The translations under genes and the position numbers were made by a program. This document shows positions 58,165 to 64,000 of a stretch of 64,000 nucleotides of DNA, piece after piece. The first letter of the stretch is position 1. Every line of letters begins with the position of its first letter. A model generated the notes under the pieces. The model searched no databases, had not been told where the DNA came from, and worked only from the letters and a program-made list of their open reading frames with translations. Origin of the DNA: JANXVR01 sp034667405 (GTDB lineage: Bacteria > Actinomycetota > UBA4738 > HRBIN12). Location of the stretch: the NCBI GenBank assembly GCA_034667405.1, contig JAXDJX010000019.1, forward strand, positions 372,001 to 436,000, in the 5' to 3' direction.

Positions 58165-58194
58165 ATGGAGTTCGAGCCAGCCCTAGCCGGCTGA
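58165..58194 (+). CDS. Leaderless 9-residue upstream ORF before the MFS gene
   Basis: ATG 58165 opens a nine-codon frame (MEFEPALAG) ending in TGA at 58192-58194; the MFS ATG starts at 58196, with a single base between. TAGGGT lies 7 nt upstream, the leaderless spacing. The MFS start has no ribosome site of its own, so its translation probably depends on ribosomes finishing this peptide and restarting. It is the second such design in the window. Confidence 0.45.
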   Translation: MEFEPALAG

Positions 58195-58195
58195 T

Positions 58196-59479
58196 ATGTC
58201 AGACCGCCCGTCTGGTTCGGCGCGCGTTGTCGGGCTGTTCCGCCGACTGGCCCTCGATATCACGCCGCTCCGCGTCTCCCGAGATTTCCGCTTGGTCTGG
58301 GCAGGCGTGTTCGTCTCGGAACTCGGCTACCAATTCACGCGGGTCGCTCTGTACGTCCAGGTCTACGCCATCACGCACTCAACCGCGGCGATCGGATTCC
58401 TGGCGCTGACATCGCTCGCCGGCCAGGCGGTCGGGACCCTGGTCGCGGCCTCGTTCATCGACGCACACGACCGCCGTCGAACGCTTGGGTGGACCCAGGT
58501 GGCACTGGCGGTGGCTACGGCCGGCCTCCTGGCCGCCTCGTTCGGCGGAGCACCTCACCTGTGGGTGCTGTATGTCCTGGCGGCGGTGATCTGGTTCCTG
58601 GGGGCCATCGAGGGTCCGGCGCGCAACGCGATGACGGCGCGGCTGGTCGGAAGGGACCTCATCCCATCCGCGCTCGCCTTGTATCAGGTGCTCTGGCAGA
58701 CGGTGCAGGTCGCGGGCCCGGCGCTCGGGGGTCTGCTCATCTCGGCTACGAACCCGACGTGGGCGTACGCGATCGACATGGTCACCTACGGTGCGTTGCT
58801 TACCGCCGCGATCGCGATGCACCCTATGCCGCCCGAGCTGGGCGCGGAAACGGCCACGGGGGTTCGCGCGGTCGGCGAAGGGTTCCGCTACGTGAAGCAG
58901 AACCGGCTCCTGCGGTCCACCTTGGTGATCGACCTGGTCGCGATGATCTTCGGCATGCCGGTCGCGCTCTTCCCCGCTCTCGCCATGACGCAGTTCCATC
59001 GAGGAACAGCGGTCGTGGGATTCCTCCTCGCTGCGCCCGCGGCCGGTGCCCTTCTGCAAGCACTGGCCGGGGGCTGGGTGCGGCATGTCCGCCGCCAGGG
59101 CGATGCGGTGATCTGGGCGGTGATCGGATGGGGGGCGGCCATCGCCGCGTTCGGCGTGGTGGGCGCCCATCTCTTGTGGGCGATGTTCTTCCTTGCCGTC
59201 GCGGGCGCGGCCGACGTTATCAGCGCCATCTACCGGTCGACCATCCTGCAGATGACGGTGCCCGATGAGCTCAGGGGACGGCTCGGGGGCATCTTCATGC
59301 TCGTGGTCGCAGGAGGGCCAAAACTCGGCGACCTGGAGGCGGGACTGGTCGCCTCGGCGTTCACGCCGACCATCAGCGTCATCAGCGGAGGCGTGGCGTG
59401 CATGGTCGGCGCCGCCGTCGTCGCCCTCAGGTATCCCGAGCTCCGGCGTTATCGCGCGGAACAGGGCACGGCTGAGTAG
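58196..59479 (+). CDS. MFS transporter (EntS/DHA3-like exporter family)
   Basis: About 427 residues with around eleven to twelve spans starting near residue 33 (LVWAGVFVSELGYQF). The loop between spans 2 and 3 has DAHDRRRTLGWTQ, the MFS A-type motif variant, and EGPARNAMTARLVGRDLIPSALAL and RGRLGGIF are typical of the EntS/MFS_3 group that exports siderophores, macrolides or other drugs. Substrate unknown. It follows a mini-ORF and lies between gabT and the CphA-like ligase. Its TAG stop is also the first three bases of the next gene's -10 box. Confidence 0.85.
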   Translation: MSDRPSGSARVVGLFRRLALDITPLRVSRDFRLVWAGVFVSELGYQFTRVALYVQVYAITHSTAAIGFLALTSLAGQAVGTLVAASFIDAHDRRRTLGWTQVALAVATAGLLAASFGGAPHLWVLYVLAAVIWFLGAIEGPARNAMTARLVGRDLIPSALALYQVLWQTVQVAGPALGGLLISATNPTWAYAIDMVTYGALLTAAIAMHPMPPELGAETATGVRAVGEGFRYVKQNRLLRSTLVIDLVAMIFGMPVALFPALAMTQFHRGTAVVGFLLAAPAAGALLQALAGGWVRHVRRQGDAVIWAVIGWGAAIAAFGVVGAHLLWAMFFLAVAGAADVISAIYRSTILQMTVPDELRGRLGGIFMLVVAGGPKLGDLEAGLVASAFTPTISVISGGVACMVGAAVVALRYPELRRYRAEQGTAE

Positions 59480-59482
59480 GCT
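59477..59482 (+). promoter_or_regulatory. Leaderless -10 box overlapping the MFS stop codon
   Basis: TAGGCT begins with the TAG stop of the MFS gene and is 6 nt before ATG 59489, allowing separate expression of the ligase gene. Confidence 0.5.
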
Positions 59483-59488
59483 TCGCAG

Positions 59489-61192
59489 ATGCCGCAGGCC
59501 GTCACCGTTGTGGAGCTACGGGTGCTCGACGGTCCCAACCTGTACTTCCCCCGCCCGGCGATGAAGCTCACCCTGGCCGTGCCCGGCTGGATGGGTGCGG
59601 CCGATGCCACGGTGATCCGCGTGGCGGACGGTCTCGGCTTCAACCGCCTCACGCCGGGTCTTTCCGGAACCGACGCCCGGCGGCGAACCACGGCCCGGGT
59701 CGCCAAGCAATTCACCAGACGGATCGCGCTGGCGGCGGGAACGCCGCACCTGGCCGTCAGAGCCCGGCTGGATGCGACGCCGGACCAGATCGTGATCGCG
59801 TTCCCGTGGCGACGGCGAGGGTCCGCCGAAGCGCTCGCCTCCGCAGTTGCGGACGCGCTCACCCTGACGCTACGGCGAGGGCCGGCACGAGTCGTCGCGG
59901 AGCTCGGCGCACGGGTTGCCTCGGTCGAACCCGGCGACGAGCCGAACGTGCCCGACCCAACCATCCCCGTCATCCAGGTCACCGGGACCAACGGCAAGAC
60001 CACCACCGTTCGACTGCTGGCCCACCTGGTGCGAGCCGCTGGGCTCCGCGTCGCGTACTCCTCGACCGACGGTGTCTATCAAGGAGACGGCGAACTCATC
60101 GAACCCGGTGACTACAGCGGGTTCGGCGGTGCGGCGCGCGCGCTGGATGCCCATCCTGATGTCGCGGTGCTGGAAACGGCCCGGGGCGGGATGCTGCTCC
60201 GCGGCAGCGGCGTGCTGCATAACGACGTCGCGGTAGTGACCAACGTCAGCGAGGATCACCTGGGGTTACACGGCGTCCACACGCTGGATCAGCTCGCCGA
60301 GGTGAAGGCCGTGCCCACGCGGATCACCCGTCCCGACGGCTGGGATGTACTTAACGCCGACGACCCGCGCGTCCTGGCGATGCGGCGCCACGCCAGTGGC
60401 CGTCCATGGCTGTTCTCGACGGACGCCGGCCATCCCGCGTTCAGAGATGTGCTCCCGGTCGGCGGCCGCGCTATGACGGTGGTGGACGGCACCCTCACGT
60501 GGCTCGACGGCCACCGGAGCCATCCATTGGTCGACGTAGAAGACGTTCCGATGACCCTTGCGGGGCTCTCGCGCGTCAATATCGCGAACGCGATGGCGGC
60601 CGGGGCCGCGGCGCTCGGAGCAGGTATCGAGCCGCGCGCCGTCATCCGAGGCCTGAAGACGTTCGTGCTGGATCCCGAACGCAATCCGGGGCGGGCGAAC
60701 CTGTTCCGGCTGGACGGACTGGTCATCGTCATCGACTACGCGCACAACACGGCCGGGATGATCTCCCTTATGGAGGTCCTTCGCGGCCTCTGTCGCGTCG
60801 GGCACGATGTGTGGCTCGCCATCGGGGCGGCCGGGGATCGGACCGACGCCATCTTGCACTCGTTCGCGCTCCAGGCCGCCCTGGGGAGCGATCACCTCGG
60901 GATCGCCGGGTTGGATCGATATCTGCGCGGGCGAACCGGCCAGGACGTCATCGACCGGTTGCGCGAAGGCGCCGCCCAGGCCGGTGTCATCGACGTACCG
61001 GCCTACCCCGACGAACTCGAAGCGCTCCGCTCGATGCTCACCTCAGCCCGTCCTCACGATGTCGTCGGGATCACTGCCCTGGCCAAACGCGCCGAGATCT
61101 TCGAGTGGCTGGACGCCTCCGGCGCCTCGAGGATGACGCCGGCGACCGTCCGCCGTCTGGTGCGGCGCGTGAAGGAGGAACACATCCGATGA
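59489..61192 (+). CDS. Cyanophycin-synthetase-like Mur ligase lacking the ATP-grasp domain
   Basis: About 567 residues. The N-terminal segment VVELRVLDGPNLYFPRPA resembles the start of cyanophycin synthetase CphA. From about 165 a Mur-ligase domain follows closely in CphA style: QVTGTNGKTTTVRLLAH (P loop), SSTDGVYQGDGELIEPGDYSG, VLETARGGMLLRG, TNVSEDHLGLHGVHTLDQLAEVK, and a C-terminal domain with VIDYAHNTAGM. The central ATP-grasp domain of CphA (about 300 residues) is absent. It should therefore perform one ATP-dependent amide ligation on an unknown acid and amino substrate. It overlaps the LOG gene by ATGA. The CphA likeness is from recall of the motifs, not alignment. Confidence 0.75.
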   Translation: MPQAVTVVELRVLDGPNLYFPRPAMKLTLAVPGWMGAADATVIRVADGLGFNRLTPGLSGTDARRRTTARVAKQFTRRIALAAGTPHLAVRARLDATPDQIVIAFPWRRRGSAEALASAVADALTLTLRRGPARVVAELGARVASVEPGDEPNVPDPTIPVIQVTGTNGKTTTVRLLAHLVRAAGLRVAYSSTDGVYQGDGELIEPGDYSGFGGAARALDAHPDVAVLETARGGMLLRGSGVLHNDVAVVTNVSEDHLGLHGVHTLDQLAEVKAVPTRITRPDGWDVLNADDPRVLAMRRHASGRPWLFSTDAGHPAFRDVLPVGGRAMTVVDGTLTWLDGHRSHPLVDVEDVPMTLAGLSRVNIANAMAAGAAALGAGIEPRAVIRGLKTFVLDPERNPGRANLFRLDGLVIVIDYAHNTAGMISLMEVLRGLCRVGHDVWLAIGAAGDRTDAILHSFALQAALGSDHLGIAGLDRYLRGRTGQDVIDRLREGAAQAGVIDVPAYPDELEALRSMLTSARPHDVVGITALAKRAEIFEWLDASGASRMTPATVRRLVRRVKEEHIR

Positions 61193-61902
61193 CCGAACGG
61201 GACGATCGGAAGGTTCCAGACCTCCCCGTCGAGAAGCGGCTCTGGTTCCGCGAGGCGAACGAGATCGACCGTGACATCGAGTTCATCCGCGACGAATTCC
61301 GCAAGGGGTTCGAACTGGTGTCGCAGATCGACCGGCCGGGAGTATCCATCTTCGGCTCCGCCCGAACGCGCGAAACCTCACGCTGGTATCAGGCGGCCAT
61401 GGACATCGCCGAAGGGTTCGCGCGCGAGGGGTTCGCCGTAGTGACCGGCGGAGGACCGGGGATCATGGAGGCCGCCAATCGGGGGGCGCAGCGCGCGGAA
61501 GGGCTCTCGGTTGGATTCGGGATCACCTTGCCGCACGAGCAGGGGATGAACGCCTACCTGGATCTGTCCTACATCTTCAAGCATTTCTATGCGCGCAAGG
61601 TGTGCTTCGTGAAGTCATCCGAAGGGTTCGTCGCGCTCCCCGGCGGGTTCGGCACGAACGACGAACTGTTCGAAGCGCTGACGCTCATCCAGAACCACAA
61701 GATCGAACACTTCCCCGTGGTGTTGTTCGGCGTCGACCATTGGCAGCCCATGGTGGATTGGGTGCACGACACGCTGTTGGCCGAGGGACAGATCGCCGCG
61801 GAAGACATCAGTCTCTTCGCGGTCACCGACGATCCCGCCGCTGCTGTTCGCGCCGTCGTGGACTGTTACCGCGGCGAATGCGAGCACCAGGGACGTTCCT
61901 GA
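61189..61902 (+). CDS. LOG-family (TIGR00730) nucleotide hydrolase-like protein
   Basis: About 237 residues. GGGPGIMEAANRGAQRAEG and ALPGGFGTNDELFEAL are the two signature motifs (the second in PGGxGTxxE form) of LOG proteins, which hydrolyse nucleoside monophosphates to free base and ribose 5-phosphate, as in cytokinin activation. An N-terminal extension of about 45 residues precedes the Rossmann core at VSIFGSARTRET. The ATG overlaps the ligase stop and has AAGGAGGAA upstream, so it is the second cistron after the CphA-like ligase. It converges on pgl with two bases between. Confidence 0.9.
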   Translation: MTERDDRKVPDLPVEKRLWFREANEIDRDIEFIRDEFRKGFELVSQIDRPGVSIFGSARTRETSRWYQAAMDIAEGFAREGFAVVTGGGPGIMEAANRGAQRAEGLSVGFGITLPHEQGMNAYLDLSYIFKHFYARKVCFVKSSEGFVALPGGFGTNDELFEALTLIQNHKIEHFPVVLFGVDHWQPMVDWVHDTLLAEGQIAAEDISLFAVTDDPAAAVRAVVDCYRGECEHQGRS

Positions 61903-61904
61903 AC

Positions 61905-62591
61905 TTACAGCCGTGTCGCTGCTGCGGCGTCGGCGATGACAACGCGCTCGCGCGCGTTCACGTGGGCCGCCGGCAGCATCGAGTCTCCATCTCGGAACTT
62001 GCGAAGGACCCGCGCCTTCTCGGGGCCGGTGACGATCCACAGTGCCAACTGGGCGTGATCGAGCACGGGGAACGTGATGGTCATCCGTCGGCGGCCCTTG
62101 TAGTCGCCGGTGATGGCGATGTTCCGGTCCCGGACATCGGCGGCCGAGTCGCCGGGAAGCAAGGAGGCGGTGTGCCCGTCCTCCCCCAACCCCAGGTGAA
62201 CCAGGTCGAACGTCGAGGGAAGTGTCGCCGCGTAGGCGGCGGCTGCGGCGTTCATCGTTGCTTGGTCGGCGCCCTCGAGATCGTCCACCGGCATCGGACG
62301 CAGGCGAGCGAACGCTGCAGCGGGAAGGCTCTCCGCTTGGTGCGTGAGGCAACGGTCTTCATGGCCCACCGGGGCGATCCGTTCGTCGACCTGCCAGATA
62401 TCCACGACATCCCACTGGATCTCCGGATGGTTCTCGAGCGCAGCGAACATCTTCCACGGCGTCCCTCCCCCCGACAGGGCCATGGCGAAGCGCTGCCCTG
62501 CAGGAACGGCGGCGATACGCGCGGCGATGGAGTCGGCGCCGCGCGCGGCCGCGGCGTCAACGTCGGGCACGACTTCGATCTCCAAACTCAT
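61905..62591 (-). CDS. pgl: 6-phosphogluconolactonase
   Basis: About 228 residues. ALSGGGTPWKMFAAL near 40-54, QVDERIAPVGHEDRC, and VHLGLGEDGHTASLLPGD are the three hallmark segments of the DevB/SOL lactonase; the last includes the substrate-binding histidine. It opens 6-phosphogluconolactone in the oxidative pentose phosphate pathway. GGAGG lies 6 nt before the ATG, which overlaps the gnd stop (ATGA); the order gnd, pgl follows pathway neighbours. No glucose-6-phosphate dehydrogenase lies in the window. Confidence 0.93.
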   Translation of the reverse strand: MSLEIEVVPDVDAAAARGADSIAARIAAVPAGQRFAMALSGGGTPWKMFAALENHPEIQWDVVDIWQVDERIAPVGHEDRCLTHQAESLPAAAFARLRPMPVDDLEGADQATMNAAAAAYAATLPSTFDLVHLGLGEDGHTASLLPGDSAADVRDRNIAITGDYKGRRRMTITFPVLDHAQLALWIVTGPEKARVLRKFRDGDSMLPAAHVNARERVVIADAAAATRL

Positions 62592-63616
62592 GAAGCGCCT
62601 CCGGTCCCCTTCTCGACATGGCCACCGAACTCTCGGCGCATCGCCGACAGGATCCTGTTCGCGAAGTCGGCGCTCCCCCGCGAAGCGAACCGCGACGAGA
62701 GCGCAACGGTGAGCACCTCGGCGGGAACGCCCTCCTCGATGGCGGCGATCGCCGTCCACCGTCCTTCGCCTGAGTCGCTGACGCGGCCGGCGAACCCGTC
62801 CAGACCGGGCGACTCCGCAAGCGCGGCGGCGGTCAGATCGAGCAGCCACGACTGGACCACGCTCCCCCGGCGCCAGACCTCGGCAACCTGGCCGATGTCG
62901 ATCGAGTAGCGGTAGCGCTCGGGGTGTTCAAGCGGTGCGGTTTCCGCGTCGGCATCGCGCTCGCGCATCCCGGCGTCGGCGTTCGCGAGGATGTTCAACC
63001 CTTCCGCGAACGACGCCATGAGGCCGTATTCGATGCCGTTGTGCACCATCTTCACGAAGTGGCCCGAGCCCACGGGACCGCAGTGGAGGTAGCCCTGTTC
63101 GGCCGGCGTCGGATCACCGGTACGTCCCCGCGTGCGACCGGCCGCCTGGACCCCCGGCGCCAGGGAAGAGAAGATCGGCTCGAGTCTGCCGAACACCGCA
63201 TCCTGCGCCCCGATCATCAAACAGAACCCTCGTTCCAATCCGAACACGCCGCCCGAGACCCCGACATCCACGTAGTGGATGCCCTGGGTTGCGAGGCCCT
63301 CTGCCCGGCGAAGGTCGTCGACGTAGTGCGTGTTCCCGCCGTCGATGATGACATCGCCGGGGGAGAGAAGGGGCGTGAGTTGCTCGATCGCCTGCTCGGT
63401 GATGACACCCGCCGGCAGCATCAGCCAGATGACTCTCGGCGCCCGCAGCGCTCCAACGAGATGTTCCAACGACGAGGTTCCCACCGCCCCTTCGGCTGCC
63501 AACGCCGCGACGGCCTCCGGGTTCACGTCGAACGCTACGCACTCGTGCCGATCCCGCATCAGGCGACGAGCGATATTCCCGCCCATCCGGCCCAGGCCGA
63601 TCATCCCGAGTTGCAT
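62588..63616 (-). CDS. gnd: 6-phosphogluconate dehydrogenase (decarboxylating), short type
   Basis: 342 residues, the short form found in actinobacteria and some Firmicutes (about 300-340 residues against 470 for the long form). MQLGMIGLGRMGGNIARRL is the NAD(P)-binding loop, IDGGNTHYVDD and GVSGGVFGLERGF the substrate motifs, and GHFVKMVHNGIEYG the catalytic lysine segment. It turns 6-phosphogluconate into ribulose 5-phosphate, CO2 and NAD(P)H. TAGGAT is 6 nt before the ATG with no ribosome site, so it looks leaderless. It overlaps pgl by four bases. Confidence 0.95.
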   Translation of the reverse strand: MQLGMIGLGRMGGNIARRLMRDRHECVAFDVNPEAVAALAAEGAVGTSSLEHLVGALRAPRVIWLMLPAGVITEQAIEQLTPLLSPGDVIIDGGNTHYVDDLRRAEGLATQGIHYVDVGVSGGVFGLERGFCLMIGAQDAVFGRLEPIFSSLAPGVQAAGRTRGRTGDPTPAEQGYLHCGPVGSGHFVKMVHNGIEYGLMASFAEGLNILANADAGMRERDADAETAPLEHPERYRYSIDIGQVAEVWRRGSVVQSWLLDLTAAALAESPGLDGFAGRVSDSGEGRWTAIAAIEEGVPAEVLTVALSSRFASRGSADFANRILSAMRREFGGHVEKGTGGAS

Positions 63617-63622
63617 CCACGC

Positions 63623-63628
63623 ATCCTA
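63623..63628 (-). promoter_or_regulatory. Leaderless -10 box of gnd
   Basis: TAGGAT on the minus strand, 6 nt before ATG 63616, within the 28-bp gap after the DksA-like gene. Confidence 0.5.
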
Positions 63629-63644
63629 GCCGGGGGACGATCGG

Positions 63645-63995
63645 TCAACCGGCGGCGCTGCACGGCGCACACAGCACGGACGAGGGCCTCGCTTCCAGCC
63701 GAGCCGTCGGGATCACCTTGCCGCAGCGGTCGCAGAGACCGTAGGTGCCGTCGTCGAGCTTCACCAACGCCCGCTCGACGTCCTTGAGCTTGGCCTCCAA
63801 CGCCGTGGCGGCCCCCACCCGTTCGATGCGGGTGATGGCCTCGGTGGTCCCCTCGCCGACACGCTTGCCGAACCCGATGGTCGCACTCGGATCGCGGGTG
63901 ACCAGCGTCAGGTCGCCCATCTCAGACGTGAGGGCTTCTCGTTCGCGCAGCAGCTCTCGCCGAACGGCATCCTGATCAAGCGTTGGGTCGGCCAT
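63645..63995 (-). CDS. DksA/TraR-type zinc-finger protein
   Basis: A 116-residue protein: a long helical N-terminus (about 8-75) ending in a zinc finger with CDRCGKVIP and CAPC, the four cysteines in C-x2-C / C-x2-C order, as in the DksA/TraR family. These proteins insert a coiled coil into the RNA polymerase secondary channel; short versions are often general or spore-coat-like regulators of uncertain role. The ATG is 5 bases from the window's right edge, so its upstream region is not visible. It is followed by gnd on the same strand. Confidence 0.88.
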   Translation of the reverse strand: MADPTLDQDAVRRELLREREALTSEMGDLTLVTRDPSATIGFGKRVGEGTTEAITRIERVGAATALEAKLKDVERALVKLDDGTYGLCDRCGKVIPTARLEARPSSVLCAPCSAAG

Positions 63996-64000
63996 GTGCG

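Noticed and set aside
1..64000. CRISPR arrays, insertion sequences, prophage genes, tRNA or rRNA genes
   Set aside because: No spaced direct repeats, transposase or integrase motifs, cloverleaf-like segments or rRNA-like stretches were seen while reading both strands.

Overview
The window is GC-rich, densely coded DNA with no rRNA, tRNA, CRISPR array or mobile element that I could find. Gene content points to an actinobacterium (Actinomycetota) of uncertain class: an ANTAR regulator, STAS anti-sigma antagonists, F420-type flavoproteins (a luciferase-like oxidoreductase and an FrhB-type protein), a 7Fe ferredoxin, a DksA-like zinc-finger protein, a short 6-phosphogluconate dehydrogenase and IclR/PucR regulators. 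More than a dozen genes carry a TANNNT box exactly 6-8 nt before the start codon, the hallmark of leaderless transcription, which is common in actinobacteria. Genes are packed tightly: many same-strand neighbours overlap by ATGA or GTGA, and most convergent pairs end within a few bases of each other.

Layout. 1-2519: end of a probable methyltransferase, an ANTAR regulator with a degenerate receiver, then two STAS proteins and a small Cys-containing protein in one operon. 2580-7503: a tight four-gene membrane operon (YbhN-like lipid flippase or synthase domain, betaine-type binding lipoprotein, a fusion of a dead PAP2 domain with a protein kinase, and an intact PAP2 phosphatase), followed by a thioredoxin-like lipoprotein behind a mini-ORF. 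8589-13417: PIG-L deacetylase, leucyl aminopeptidase, cupin, diguanylate cyclase and an SRPBCC protein. 13457-19192: histidine degradation (hutI, hutH, hutU) with a DUF2269-like protein and a peptidase E-like protein. 19292-21470: two response regulators facing each other, one with an EAL and one with a GGDEF output. 21622-28148: transsulfuration enzymes, a DUF429 protein, small and CoA-binding proteins, NUDIX, M20 peptidase, an A-type Fe-S carrier and a cupredoxin. 28245-35881: FrhB-like protein, a histidine kinase with seven PAS repeats, ferredoxin, F420-type oxidoreductase, hydrolase and a small membrane protein. 35900-46239: two OmpR-type two-component systems flanking an ABC export operon, a kelch lipoprotein and a secreted acidic protein. 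46303-58143: two aldehyde dehydrogenases, PHP protein, IclR and PucR regulators, a peptide-type ABC importer without ATPase genes, and gabT. 58165-63995: MFS transporter behind a mini-ORF, a cyanophycin-synthetase-like Mur ligase lacking ATP-grasp, a LOG protein, pgl and gnd, and a DksA-like protein.

How the genes fit together. The hut genes convert histidine to formiminoglutamate; the final step is not in the window. The cystathionine beta-synthase and the gamma-type PLP enzyme form a transsulfuration pair. gabT and the patD-like dehydrogenase can carry aminobutyraldehyde to GABA and on to succinate semialdehyde, with the IclR, PucR and peptide importer as plausible regulatory and uptake partners. 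pgl and gnd are adjacent oxidative pentose phosphate steps. Three c-di-GMP enzymes, two two-component systems, a large orphan kinase, STAS proteins and an ANTAR protein make this a signalling-rich region. The most unusual items are the pseudo-PAP2 kinase operon, two leaderless mini-ORFs that stop on or beside the next start codon, the shared 11-bp tandem operator in front of both two-component systems, and the ATP-grasp-less CphA-like ligase.
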